A DNA stretch of 64,000 nt from Aquamicrobium sp. (GTDB lineage Bacteria; Pseudomonadota; Alphaproteobacteria; Rhizobiales; Rhizobiaceae), in the NCBI GenBank assembly GCA_019739225.1, contig JAHHDT010000006.1:853501-917500 (forward strand). The letters are read 5' to 3'. This document shows, piece after piece, positions 46,322-55,197 of this stretch; the first letter of the stretch is position 1, and every line of letters starts with the position of its first letter. A program made the position numbers and the translations under genes. The notes beneath the pieces were generated by a model. That model saw nothing but the letters and a program-made list of their open reading frames with translations, ran no database searches and was not told the origin of the DNA.

Positions 46322-47377
46322 ATGAATCTCCTTACTGCCGCTATGTGCGGCCTGTTCGCACTCCTTCTCGCGCTTGCCGGGGTCAGCCGCGCCGGCGCCT
46401 GGCTGATTGAACGGCGCTATCCGCCCGTCGGCGATTTTGCCGAGGTCGAAGGCACGAAGGTTCATCACGTATACGTTCCCGCCGAATCGGCGGCCGATCT
46501 GCCGCCGCTCGTGTTCATCCACGGCGCGAGCGGCAATCTACTCGACCAGATGGTCCCGGTGCGCCCACTGCTCGAAGGTCGCGCAGAGATGCTGTTTCTG
46601 GACAGGCCCGGGCATGGATGGTCGCAGCGCGGCGCGGGCAACGGCGACCCCGTGGCGCAGGCCCACACGATCGCGGCCCTGATGGACCAATATGACATGC
46701 AGAAGGCGGTCATCGTCGGTCATTCATTCGGTGGCTCGGTCGCTGCCGCGTTTGCCGTTGAACATCCCGAGAAGACGGCTGGGCTGGTATTCCTTTCGGC
46801 CGCAACGCATCCGTGGCCCGGCGGGGCGACATCCTGGTATTACAAGCTGTCGTCGCTGCCTGTGCTGGGGCGCCTGTTCGTGGAAACGCTTGCCTGGCCG
46901 GGCGGCACGCTGCAGATGGGAGCCGCTTCTGCCTGCGTGTTCGCGCCGAACCGCATGCCGGAGAGCTATCTCGCCGACGCAGCCATACCCCTGGTGCTGC
47001 GGGCTTCCGCTTTCCGATGGAACGCGACCGATGTCGCGGGCCTCTACGATCATGTCGCCGTCTATTCGAAACGCTACGGCGAGATCGCGGCCCCGACCAT
47101 CGTCATTTCGGGCAACCGCGATACGGTCGTCTACGAGGAAATCCACTCCGTCGGGCTCGCGCGCGACATTCCCGGCGCCGACATGATCTGGGTCGACAAT
47201 CTCGGACACAAACCCGACTGGGTGGCGCCCGATCTGGTCGTTGCGGCAATCGAGAAGGTCTCGGGCAAGCCAGTCGACCTGCAAGCGGCGGTGAAAAAGG
47301 TTGAAGCCCGCATAGCAGACGATGCGTACGGGCCTGCCTGCCCCGACGAGAAGCCCGAACTGTCTGCGGCCGGCTGA
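46322..47377 (+). CDS. Alpha/beta hydrolase
   Basis: 351-aa alpha/beta-hydrolase fold protein. An N-terminal hydrophobic segment (MNLLTAAMCGLFALLLALAG) looks like a membrane anchor or uncleaved signal. The oxyanion-loop HGASGNLLDQM (about residues 63-73) and the nucleophile elbow GHSFGG (Ser around 140) are clear; Asp and His of the triad lie in GNRDTVV and DNLGHKPDW. The substrate cannot be told. Convergent with pyk, with 7 bases between the stops. Confidence 0.88.
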   Translation: MNLLTAAMCGLFALLLALAGVSRAGAWLIERRYPPVGDFAEVEGTKVHHVYVPAESAADLPPLVFIHGASGNLLDQMVPVRPLLEGRAEMLFLDRPGHGWSQRGAGNGDPVAQAHTIAALMDQYDMQKAVIVGHSFGGSVAAAFAVEHPEKTAGLVFLSAATHPWPGGATSWYYKLSSLPVLGRLFVETLAWPGGTLQMGAASACVFAPNRMPESYLADAAIPLVLRASAFRWNATDVAGLYDHVAVYSKRYGEIAAPTIVISGNRDTVVYEEIHSVGLARDIPGADMIWVDNLGHKPDWVAPDLVVAAIEKVSGKPVDLQAAVKKVEARIADDAYGPACPDEKPELSAAG

Positions 47378-47384
47378 AGCCCCG

Positions 47385-48821
47385 TCAGAGACCGCTCATG
47401 CCGTCGGAGCCGATATAGGCGATGCGCAGCATGTTGGTCGCGCCGGGCGTGCCGAGCGGAACGCCGGCGGTGATGATGATGCGATCGCCGGCGCGGCCAA
47501 ATTCTTCCTGGTAGGTGATGCGGCAGGCGCGGTCGACCATGTCGTCGAGGTCGCTGGCGTCCTGCGTCACGACGCAATGGGTGCCCCACACGAGCGACAG
47601 CCGTCGTGCGGTTTCCACGACGGGAGACAGCGCGATGATCGGCAGTTGCGGGCGCTCGCGGGCCGCGCGAAGGCCGGTTGTGCCGGACGACGTGTAGGTC
47701 ACGATCGCCGACAGCTTCAGCGTCTCGCCGATCTGCCGAGCAGCGAGCGAGATGGCGTCGGCGCCGGTCGCTTCGGGTTCGGAGCGCTGGGCGTTGATAA
47801 TGCCGGGATAGAGCGGATCCTTCTCCACCTGCGTCGCGATCGCGTCCATCGTGGCAACTGCCTCGACCGGATAGTCGCCGGCAGCCGACTCGGCTGACAG
47901 CATGATCGCGTCCGCACCTTCGAAAACGGCAATCGAGACGTCGGAAACCTCGGCGCGTGTTGGAACCGGTGCGGTGATCATCGATTCAAGCATCTGGGTG
48001 GCAACCACCACCGGCTTGCCGGCGCGCCGGGCGGCGCGGGTGATCTGCTTCTGGATGCCGGGCACGGCCTCGAGCGGCATTTCCACGCCGAGGTCGCCGC
48101 GCGCCACCATCAGCGCGTCGGACAGTTCGATGATCTCGGCGAGCCGCGTGACCGCCTGCGGCTTCTCGATCTTGGACATCAGCGCGGCGCGGCCGCGGGC
48201 AACCTTGCGCACTTCCGCCAGATCTTCCGGCCGCTGCACGAAGGACAGCGCGATCCAGTCGACGCCCGTGGCAAGAACCGCCTCGAGATCCTTGCGGTCC
48301 TTGTCCGTCAGCGCGCCGATCGGCAGATCGGTATCGGGCAGGCTTACACCCTTGCGATTGGATATTTTCGTGCCGGCGACGACGGTGCAGACAATCTTGT
48401 GCCCGTCGGTTTCGACGGCCTTGAGCTGAAGCTTTCCGTCGTCGATCAGAAGCCTGTGGCCCGGTTCGACCGACTGCAGGATTTCCGGATGCGGTAGTTG
48501 TACGCGCGTCTCGTCGCCGGGCGCGGGGTCGTCATCCAGTACAAAGGTCTGGCCCGGCGTCAGTTCGACGGAATCACTGGCAAACTTGCCTACGCGGAGC
48601 TTCGGCCCCTGCAAATCCGAAAGAATGCCGATCGGACGGCCGACATCCTTTTCCACCTTGCGGATGCGCTCGACCAGCGTGCGCATCAGCGGATGGTCGG
48701 TGTGGCTCATATTGATGCGGAAGACGTCCGCCCCGGCTTCGAAAAGCCGCCTGATCATAACTTCTTCCGAAGAGGCCGGTCCGAGCGTCGCGAGTATCTT
48801 GACCTTGCGGCTGCGTCTCAT
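47385..48821 (-). CDS. pyk: Pyruvate kinase
   Basis: 478-aa glycolytic enzyme that makes pyruvate and ATP from phosphoenolpyruvate and ADP. The N-terminal TLGPASSEEVMIRRLFEAGADVFRIN and the active-site Lys in MSKIEKPQAVTRL with MVARGDLGVEMP are clear. The start is the ATG ending at 48821, which overlaps the DUF1036 stop (TGA) by 2 bases; a longer upstream reading is not a gene. It supplies pyruvate beside gap and pgk in this window. Confidence 0.97.
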   Translation of the reverse strand: MRRSRKVKILATLGPASSEEVMIRRLFEAGADVFRINMSHTDHPLMRTLVERIRKVEKDVGRPIGILSDLQGPKLRVGKFASDSVELTPGQTFVLDDDPAPGDETRVQLPHPEILQSVEPGHRLLIDDGKLQLKAVETDGHKIVCTVVAGTKISNRKGVSLPDTDLPIGALTDKDRKDLEAVLATGVDWIALSFVQRPEDLAEVRKVARGRAALMSKIEKPQAVTRLAEIIELSDALMVARGDLGVEMPLEAVPGIQKQITRAARRAGKPVVVATQMLESMITAPVPTRAEVSDVSIAVFEGADAIMLSAESAAGDYPVEAVATMDAIATQVEKDPLYPGIINAQRSEPEATGADAISLAARQIGETLKLSAIVTYTSSGTTGLRAARERPQLPIIALSPVVETARRLSLVWGTHCVVTQDASDLDDMVDRACRITYQEEFGRAGDRIIITAGVPLGTPGATNMLRIAYIGSDGMSGL

Positions 48822-49327
48822 TGATTGCCCGTTCCCGTGACGGCCGCGCCGCCATTTGCCGGCTCGTCGGTCAGCTGGACCATCCAGCTCGCCTGTTCCC
48901 GGGTGTCGTATTCCTGGAAGCCTGCGCGCTGGAAGCCGCGCGCGAAGCAGTCTCCGGCGCCGGCGATCTTGAACTCGCGCTCGGCCACGCACATGTTGAC
49001 CGGCCCGTCCCAGCGACCGCCGCGCTCGGCGTCTTCTGCATAAAGATAATAATAGCGAGACGAGAGCGGGCCTTCGATGAGCGTCTTGCAGGTCGAGCCT
49101 TCGATATGCCACCAACCCTCGGTGACCCAGCCGGTGCTTGCGCGATAGCCGATGGAGACGCCGACAAGGCTTTGGGTGGCGTTGCAGACACGGAAGTCGG
49201 CAAGCGCGGGTGTCGCCATCGCCAGCGCCGATGCCGCCACAGCGAAGCCGGACAGGCCTGCCAGAAGGCAGAAACGCGTCGCTCTCGCCGAAGCAGTCTT
49301 CATCACCCTCGCCACCGGAATCGTCAT
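48818..49327 (-). CDS. DUF1036 secreted protein
   Basis: 169-aa protein with a signal peptide (cleavage near ALA-DF, about residue 44) and a DUF1036 domain (FRVCNATQSLVGVSIGYR, TCKTLIEGPLSSRYYYLYA, and two pairs of Cys). The function is unknown. Its stop overlaps the pyk start codon, so a secreted protein and a cytosolic glycolytic enzyme appear to be translationally coupled. Confidence 0.84.
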   Translation of the reverse strand: MTIPVARVMKTASARATRFCLLAGLSGFAVAASALAMATPALADFRVCNATQSLVGVSIGYRASTGWVTEGWWHIEGSTCKTLIEGPLSSRYYYLYAEDAERGGRWDGPVNMCVAEREFKIAGAGDCFARGFQRAGFQEYDTREQASWMVQLTDEPANGGAAVTGTGNQ

Positions 49328-49527
49328 CTCTCAAGTCCTTTTCGGGGAAGTGCAAGCCTGTGTCAACGCATGCCGACGGGCAGGTGAACCGATTTAGATC
49401 GCGGATTCGACAGCCGACGAGCATCCTCGCCGATCCTGCCCGAAAGCGTGTCGAAACAGCGGCATTGCATGGTTTGGCGGTTCATGAAACACAGACCGCT
49501 GCATCTTTTCAGCTTTCGGATCGTTTG

Positions 49528-50325
49528 ATGACGCGCGACGCCCTTTTCACTCCTTTCGAAGCCATCGAAGGCGACTGGACCAAGGGCCTCGTCCTTTTGG
49601 CCGACCATGCCGGGCGCGCGCTTCCCGAGGAGTATGGCGATCTCGGCCTGCCTGCCGCGGAATTCGACCGGCACATAGCCTACGACATCGGAGTCGAGAC
49701 CGTGACGCGCCGGCTGGCCGCGCGGCTCGGCGTGCCGGCAGTCATGGCGCGCTTTTCGCGCCTGCTGATCGACCCCAACCGCGGCGAGGATGATCCGACT
49801 CTGATCCGCCAGCTCTATGACGGCACGATCGTGCCCGCGAATTATCCGATGAGCGACGAGGAGCGGGAACGGCGGCTGGAGCGCTATTATCGCCCATACC
49901 ACGACGCCGTCGGGTCGATGGTTGCCTCGGTTGCGTCGGCAACCGGCGCTGCACCCTTCATCTTCTCGATCCATTCGTTCACGCCTTCCATGCAGGGCCG
50001 CGCCCGGCCGTGGCATGTCGGGGTGCTGTGGGATTCCGACGCTCGCGCGGTGCGGCCGCTGCTCGACATGCTTTCCGCCGATCCCGCACTGACGGTGGGC
50101 GACAACGAGCCCTATGACGGCGCGTTGCGCGGCGACACCATGTTCCGCCACGCCATCGTCAATGGCTATACCCACGCGCTGATAGAGTTGCGGCAGGACC
50201 TGATCGCAGAAGCACGCGACGCCGAGGCGTGGGCGGATCGGCTGGTGCCGATCCTTGAAGCGATCAATGCGCTGCCCGATATTCATGAGGTGCAGCAGCA
50301 TGGCTCGCGAACCGGGCCGATCTGA
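49528..50325 (+). CDS. N-formylglutamate amidohydrolase family protein
   Basis: 265-aa FGase-family enzyme from the ATG at 49528. Metal-binding and catalytic-looking residues are in LLADHAGRALPEEYG (about residues 22-36), the active-site-like HSFTPSM and the conserved RFSRLLIDPNRGEDDP (about 77-92). Family members hydrolyse N-formyl or other N-acyl amino acids in histidine or amino-acid degradation. The long in-frame ATG at 49138 would add 130 unrelated residues and is rejected. Divergent from DUF1036. Confidence 0.83.
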   Translation: MTRDALFTPFEAIEGDWTKGLVLLADHAGRALPEEYGDLGLPAAEFDRHIAYDIGVETVTRRLAARLGVPAVMARFSRLLIDPNRGEDDPTLIRQLYDGTIVPANYPMSDEERERRLERYYRPYHDAVGSMVASVASATGAAPFIFSIHSFTPSMQGRARPWHVGVLWDSDARAVRPLLDMLSADPALTVGDNEPYDGALRGDTMFRHAIVNGYTHALIELRQDLIAEARDAEAWADRLVPILEAINALPDIHEVQQHGSRTGPI

Positions 50326-50340
50326 GCTGGCGAAGGAGCA

Positions 50341-50655
50341 ATGACCATGCCCGACCTGACCGAGGACCAGAAGCGCGATTTCGAGGCAGCTGCCTTCCGC
50401 ACCCTCGTGGAACACCTGCGCACGCGCAGCGATGTGCAGAACATCGACCTGATGAATCTCGCCGGTTTCTGCCGCAACTGCCTGTCCAACTGGTATCGCG
50501 ACGCGGCCGGGGAGGTTGGCGTCGCGCTCGACAAGGAAGAAGCGCGGGAGATCATCTACGGCATGCCCTATGCCGAGTGGCGCGCGAAATACCAGACCGA
50601 GGCCCCGGCCGAAAAGCAGACGGCATTCGAGGAAAACAGGCCGAAAGACCATTGA
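50341..50655 (+). CDS. DUF1244 family protein
   Basis: 104-aa protein of the DUF1244 family, recognised by [20 protein letters not shown] and the cysteine pair in [14 protein letters not shown], followed by a conserved [13 protein letters not shown]. Structures of such proteins show a small helical fold; no function is known. Starts 15 bases after the amidohydrolase gene. Confidence 0.9.
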   Translation: MTMPDLTEDQKRDFEAAAFRTLVEHLRTRSDVQNIDLMNLAGFCRNCLSNWYRDAAGEVGVALDKEEAREIIYGMPYAEWRAKYQTEAPAEKQTAFEENRPKDH

Positions 50656-50734
50656 TTCTTGGCTCCGTGTCGGGCAACCAAACGCCGACCTTTTGCCGCC
50701 CGAGTCGCGGCCCGACCAATCCGGAGATCCAAGC

Positions 50735-50998
50735 ATGGCCGATGACATCACAGCCGAATCCGCCCAGACCGTAGCCGCGGGCCAGCTCCGCGCCTTCATC
50801 GAGCGCGTCGAGCGGCTCGAGGAGGAAAAGCAGACCATCGCGGACGACATCAAGGAAGTCTTCGCCGAGGCCAAGGGTACAGGCTTCGACACCAAGGCGA
50901 TGCGCGTTATCATCCGGCTTCGCAAGAAGGACGCGAACGAGCGCCAGGAGGAAGAGGCGATCCTCGACCTCTACAAGGCCGCGCTCGGCATGGAATAG
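50735..50998 (+). CDS. gapR: GapR-like nucleoid protein (DUF2312/UPF0335)
   Basis: 87-aa basic coiled-coil protein. The family motif [20 protein letters not shown] and [20 protein letters not shown] is complete; the end is a short helix. In Caulobacter GapR binds AT-rich overtwisted DNA ahead of forks and transcription and is needed for growth. DUF2312 is its family; the specific role here is inferred. Downstream of DUF1244 with 79 bases between. Confidence 0.87.
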   Translation: MADDITAESAQTVAAGQLRAFIERVERLEEEKQTIADDIKEVFAEAKGTGFDTKAMRVIIRLRKKDANERQEEEAILDLYKAALGME

Positions 50999-51072
50999 TT
51001 CACAGGCCGGCTCTGGCGGTTCCGGCAATCCGCTCCTAAGGTTGGTCGACCCACACCGACGAAGGAGCCGAC

Positions 51073-52233
51073 ATGCCGATCCTCAACCGCGCGAGCGAGA
51101 TGCAGCAGGATGCCGCCGGCTGGCGCCGGCTGCTGCACGAGCAGCCCGAGATCGGCTTCGACCTTCCCCGCACCACCGCTTTCGTTGCCGAAAAGCTGCG
51201 CGCATTCGGTTGCGACGATGTCGTGACCGGCGTCGGCCGCACGGGTATTGTCGCGGTCATCCGCGGCAGGCTGGGCGAGGGGCCGGTCATCGGGTTGCGC
51301 GCCGACATGGATGCGCTGCCGATCGTCGAGGAAACCGGCAAGCCCTATGCGTCGAAGTCGCCGTGCCATATGCATGCCTGCGGCCATGACGGGCACACCA
51401 CGATGCTGCTCGGCGCGGCGCAATATCTGGCCGAAACCCGCAATTTCGCCGGTTCCGTCGCGCTGATCTTCCAGCCGGCCGAGGAGATCGGCAGCGGCGC
51501 CAGAGCGATGCTCGACGATGGGCTGATGGAGCGTTTCGGCATCGAGCGGGTCTACGGCATGCACAACATGCCGGGAATCCCGACCGGGCAGTTCGCGGTC
51601 TGCGCCGGGCCGATCATGGCTGCCGTCGCCAAGTTCACCATCCGCATCAAGGGGCGGGGCGGGCATGCGGCCCGGCCGCACACGACGATCGATCCGATTG
51701 TCACCGGGACGCAGCTCATCGATGCGTTACAGTCGATCGTGGCGCGCAACGCCGATCCGGTCGCGTCCGTCGTGGTCACGGTCACGCGGGTGATCGCGGG
51801 CACGGCCTACAACATCATTCCCGAAACGATCGAGATCTGGGGCACGACGCGCGCACTCGACATGGAAAACGCCGCCATGGCCGAGCGCCGGATCGGGGAG
51901 GTCTGCGCCGGCATCGCCAAGGCGACGGGGGCCGAGATCGAGATCGACTACAGCCAGGCGCATCCGGTGACGTTCAACCGCCCGGAGGAGGCGGACTTCG
52001 TGGCGCGGGCCGCGCAAGAGGTGGCCGGGACGGTCGACCGCGCCGTGCGGCCGGTGATGGCCGGCGAGGATTTCTCGCACATGCTGACGGCGCGTCCGGG
52101 CGCATTCATCTTCATCGGCAACGGCGATTCCGCCGGCTTGCACCACCCTGCCTACGATTTCGACGACGAGGCGATCCCCGCCGGCGTCAGCTACTGGGTA
52201 AGACTTGCGGAAACGGCGCTGGCTTCGCGATAG
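51073..52233 (+). CDS. M20-family amidohydrolase
   Basis: 386-aa metal-dependent peptidase of the M20D type (hippurate/IAA-amino acid hydrolase-like). The start EMQQDAAGWRRLLHEQPEIGFD, the metal-binding CHMHACGHDGHTTMLL (about residues 97-112), the later EEIGSGA and the dimerisation domain around 180-290 are visible. It hydrolyses N-acyl amino acids. Preceded by a short gap with the Shine-Dalgarno GAAGGAG. A MITE-like repeat follows. Confidence 0.92.
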   Translation: MPILNRASEMQQDAAGWRRLLHEQPEIGFDLPRTTAFVAEKLRAFGCDDVVTGVGRTGIVAVIRGRLGEGPVIGLRADMDALPIVEETGKPYASKSPCHMHACGHDGHTTMLLGAAQYLAETRNFAGSVALIFQPAEEIGSGARAMLDDGLMERFGIERVYGMHNMPGIPTGQFAVCAGPIMAAVAKFTIRIKGRGGHAARPHTTIDPIVTGTQLIDALQSIVARNADPVASVVVTVTRVIAGTAYNIIPETIEIWGTTRALDMENAAMAERRIGEVCAGIAKATGAEIEIDYSQAHPVTFNRPEEADFVARAAQEVAGTVDRAVRPVMAGEDFSHMLTARPGAFIFIGNGDSAGLHHPAYDFDDEAIPAGVSYWVRLAETALASR

Positions 52234-52240
52234 CGTTTGG

Positions 52241-52422
52241 GTGCGTCCTTCGAGGCTCGCTGCGCTCGCACCTCAGGATGAGGACGGTTATGCATCGCTC
52301 CCGCGGGCTCGTGGGCTCGAAAGTCCGATCGTCGCACATGCATCAAGCTTGCTATCTCGCGGGACCAGTCGCCTACCTCCCTCATCCTGAGGTGCGAGCG
52401 GAGCGAGCCTCGAAGGACGCAC
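52241..52422. repeat. MITE-like element with 43-bp inverted arms
   Basis: The left arm (52241-52283) and right arm (52380-52422) are inverted copies that differ at one position. The arm contains TCCTTCGAGGCTCGCTGCGC and CTCAGGATGAGG, sequences widespread as interspersed palindromes in rhizobial genomes. It fills the space between the amidohydrolase and msrB genes. It is a different family from the element at 32064. Confidence 0.88.
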
Positions 52423-52431
52423 GAACAGGCC

Positions 52432-52833
52432 TTACGCCGGCTCGAACTCCAGGGCTACGCCGTTGATGCAGTAGCGCAGGCCGGTGGGCGGCGGGCCGTC
52501 GGGGAAGACGTGACCGAGATGGCTGCCGCAATTGGCGCAATGCACTTCGGTGCGCACCATGCCGTAGCTGCGATCCTCTGTCATCTCGACCGAACCGGGC
52601 ACCGGGTCGTTGAAGCTCGGCCAGCCGGTGCCGCTCTCGAACTTCAGCTTCGATTCGAACAGCGGCTGGTCGCAGCCGGCACATGTGAAGGTGCCGGCGC
52701 GCTTTTCGTGCAGAAGGGCGCAGCTTCCGGGCCTTTCGGTACCGTGCTGGCGCATGACCTGATACTGCTCGGGCGTCAGCAGCGCGCGCCACTCGGCGTC
52801 GGTGCGGGTGACGGGATAGGTCTTGGCGTCCAT
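52432..52833 (-). CDS. msrB: Peptide-methionine (R)-S-oxide reductase
   Basis: 133-aa MsrB, which repairs methionine-R-sulfoxide in proteins. Two CxxC zinc motifs (CAGCDQPL and [12 protein letters not shown]) and the C-terminal [11 protein letters not shown], with the catalytic Cys, are present. Last gene of a minus-strand run MoxR, Imm11-like, GNAT, VWA, MsrB, with 55 bases between the VWA stop and this start. Confidence 0.96.
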   Translation of the reverse strand: MDAKTYPVTRTDAEWRALLTPEQYQVMRQHGTERPGSCALLHEKRAGTFTCAGCDQPLFESKLKFESGTGWPSFNDPVPGSVEMTEDRSYGMVRTEVHCANCGSHLGHVFPDGPPPTGLRYCINGVALEFEPA

Positions 52834-52888
52834 GGCGGTGGCTCCTGAATGGGGATCGCCACATATGTAATGCGGCCGCGTCCCGGCC

Positions 52889-54079
52889 TCAATGCCTCCT
52901 CGACAGCTCGCGCGTCGCCTGCTCCAGCCCGCTGAGCGTCAGCGGGTACATGCGCTGCGAGAAGAGTTCGGAGATCATGCCGATCGAGTGGGTGTAGCCC
53001 CAGTGCTTCTCGCGGACGGGGTTGAGCCAGACGGCGTTGGGCCATTGCGCGGTGACGCGCGACAGCCAGGCGTGGCCAGGTTCCTCGTTCCAGTGCTCCA
53101 CCGATCCACCAGGATAAGCGATCTCGTACGGGCTCATCGAGGCGTCGCCGACAAAGATGACCTTGTAGTCGCTGCCGTATTTGTGCAGCACGTCCATGGT
53201 CGGGATGACCTCGGCGTGGCGGCGGCGATTGTCCTTCCACACGCCTTCGTAGAGGCAGTTGTGGAAGTAGAAATACTCCATGTGCTTGAACTCGACGCGG
53301 GCGGCGGAAAACAGCTCTTCGACGACCCGGATGTGATCGTCCATCGAACCGCCGACATCGAAGAACATCAGCAGCTTCACCGCATTGCGCCGCTCGGGCC
53401 GCGTCTGAACGTCGAGGTAGCCATGCTCGGCCGTGGCGTGGATGGTACCCGGTAGGTCGAGCTCCTCTTCGGCACCCTCGCGCACCCAGCGGCGTAGCCG
53501 CTTGAGTGCGACCTTGATGTTACGTGTCCCGAGCTCGACGGAATCGTCGAAATTCTTGAACTCGCGCTTGTCCCACACCTTCACCGCGCGGCGATGGCGG
53601 CTTTCGTGCTGGCCGATGCGCACGCCTTCGGGATTGTAGCCATAGGCCCCGAAGGGCGAGGTGCCGGCCGTTCCGATCCATTTCGAGCCGCCCTGATGAC
53701 GGCCCTTCTGTTCTTCCAGCCGCTGCTTCAGCGTTTCCATCAGCTTCTCGAAGCCGCCAAGCGCCTCGACGAGCTTCTTTTCATCCTCGCTCAGGTGCTT
53801 TTCGGCGAGCCGCCGCAGCCATTCCTCGGGCAGGTTGGCAACGTCGACAGCCCCTTCGCCCGACACCGCCTCGACACCCTTGAAGACATGGCCGAAAACC
53901 TGGTCGAAGCGGTCGATATGCCGCTCGTCCTTCACCAGCGCGGCGCGGGAGAGATAATAGAACCCCTCCACGTCGTAGGTCACGAGATCGGCCTCCATGC
54001 CTTCGAGCAGGGTCAGGTATTCCCGCAGCGACACGGGAACTTTTGCTGCTTTCAGCTCGAGGAAGAAGGGGAGGAACAC
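52889..54079 (-). CDS. VWA domain protein, CoxE/YeaD-like
   Basis: 396-aa protein with a C-terminal von Willebrand A domain; the MIDAS-like sequence is [11 protein letters not shown], with the first Ser of the usual DxSxS changed to Gly. The N-terminal half is helical with [32 protein letters not shown] before the VWA part. The GTG start ending at 54079 gives [21 protein letters not shown]; a longer upstream reading through the GNAT gene is not real. Such VWA proteins work with MoxR ATPases; a MoxR gene is three genes upstream. The GNAT stop is 5 bases before the GTG. Confidence 0.88.
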   Translation of the reverse strand: MFLPFFLELKAAKVPVSLREYLTLLEGMEADLVTYDVEGFYYLSRAALVKDERHIDRFDQVFGHVFKGVEAVSGEGAVDVANLPEEWLRRLAEKHLSEDEKKLVEALGGFEKLMETLKQRLEEQKGRHQGGSKWIGTAGTSPFGAYGYNPEGVRIGQHESRHRRAVKVWDKREFKNFDDSVELGTRNIKVALKRLRRWVREGAEEELDLPGTIHATAEHGYLDVQTRPERRNAVKLLMFFDVGGSMDDHIRVVEELFSAARVEFKHMEYFYFHNCLYEGVWKDNRRRHAEVIPTMDVLHKYGSDYKVIFVGDASMSPYEIAYPGGSVEHWNEEPGHAWLSRVTAQWPNAVWLNPVREKHWGYTHSIGMISELFSQRMYPLTLSGLEQATRELSRRH

Positions 54080-54084
54080 CCGGC

Positions 54085-54531
54085 TCAGCCCCCCTGGTAC
54101 TTGATGAACGGCGTCAGCGTGCCGATACGGTCGTAGAGCTTGCGCGCCGTCTCGTTGAAATGCTGCGTCATCCAGTAGACGCCGTTGGTGTCGAGCCGCT
54201 CGCCCTCGGCATAGACGGCCTCGATCAGCGCGCGACCGATGCCCTTGCCGCGCACTTCGGGGTCGGCATAGAGGTCCTGCAGGTAGCAATTGTTCTTCAC
54301 CGACCAGCAGGTGCGGTGGAGGATGTAGTGGACGAGGCCGACCGCCTTGCCGTCTATGGTCGCGATGAAGCCGCGCGGCTCGTATTCGCCGTGGTCGAAG
54401 AGGCGCGCCCATGTCGAGGCGTAGACCTCCTCGGGCACCGTCGCCTCGTAGAATTTCAGATATTCGGTCCAGAGCCTGCGCCAGTCGGCGTGATCGGCCT
54501 CGGTCAGCGGGCGGATGGTGACGTCGGACAC
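54085..54531 (-). CDS. GNAT-family N-acetyltransferase
   Basis: 148-aa acetyltransferase from a GTG (GGAG seven bases before it). The acetyl-CoA binding motif reads LQDLYADPEVRGKGIGRALIEAVYAEG (Q/RxxGxG/A form, about residues 82-104). Substrate unknown. A longer in-frame reading adds 19 residues and lacks a Shine-Dalgarno. Located between the Imm11-like and VWA genes. Confidence 0.88.
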   Translation of the reverse strand: MSDVTIRPLTEADHADWRRLWTEYLKFYEATVPEEVYASTWARLFDHGEYEPRGFIATIDGKAVGLVHYILHRTCWSVKNNCYLQDLYADPEVRGKGIGRALIEAVYAEGERLDTNGVYWMTQHFNETARKLYDRIGTLTPFIKYQGG

Positions 54532-54621
54532 GCTACACTCCCTGTTTCGGTATCGGTCCAGATTTGCCGCCGGGCCACGCGAGGGCAAGAGCCACGAAAC
54601 CGCCGGAGGTTAACCCTGCCG

Positions 54622-55179
54622 TCATGTGCTGCTCCAGACCTTTTCGAATGCGAACCCGGAGAGGCCGGACGCATGTATCGCGTCCACTGCGTCGTCCCGC
54701 AAGAAGATGCTGCCTCGCGGCATACGCTCAAGCTTGAAGACGGGTCCGGCGTTGGCAACCTCCCGTCTGAACATGTAGCGGGCAACATCCATAATATCGC
54801 GCCCCGGCGTGAAATAGTGAATGTCCGACGCATTCTCGTCCAGCACATCGGCGAGTTTGTGGACATGGACGTAGTCGAGCTTCGGGTAGGGCGTTCCCCG
54901 CACCGGCACATACTGTGCCGCGGAGCCGAAAAGCGGTTCGAGCAGGGCGCGGGCAGCGGGTTTCACCACCAGTCCGTGACTTCCCATCCACGGTGCATCG
55001 ACACTGCGCAAAGGGCGCCTGCGCGGTTCGTCGCCATGTGCCACGTGGACTGCCCTGATCGGCCGTTTCCACCACGGTATGCGGCTGGCGCCTGCGCCCA
55101 GCATCTTCTCCAGTTCCCGGGCGGTGTCGGTCACCACCCATTCGCCGCCTTCAGGTGGGATCGGGACGAAGATTTCCAT
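54622..55179 (-). CDS. Imm11-like (DUF1629-type) hypothetical protein
   Basis: 185-aa protein with no signal peptide or membrane helix. The C-terminal segment (FKLERMPRGSIFLRDDAVDAIHASGLSGFAFEKVW) resembles the end of Imm11/DUF1629 family proteins, which include predicted immunity proteins. The N-terminal part is less well known. The family call is from recalled sequence pattern and is tentative. Starts 18 bases after the MoxR stop, so it is in the same operon. Confidence 0.55.
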   Translation of the reverse strand: MEIFVPIPPEGGEWVVTDTARELEKMLGAGASRIPWWKRPIRAVHVAHGDEPRRRPLRSVDAPWMGSHGLVVKPAARALLEPLFGSAAQYVPVRGTPYPKLDYVHVHKLADVLDENASDIHYFTPGRDIMDVARYMFRREVANAGPVFKLERMPRGSIFLRDDAVDAIHASGLSGFAFEKVWSST

Positions 55180-55197
55180 AGCGGGCGAGCGCTCGCG

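Noticed and set aside
32064-52422. Insertion sequence or transposon
   Set aside because: The two inverted-repeat elements encode no transposase, and no other transposase-like protein is visible; they are called MITE-like repeats only.
54080-54412. Upstream extension of the VWA gene to 507 residues
   Set aside because: The extension lies within the GNAT gene in another frame; the GTG at 54079 fits the family better.
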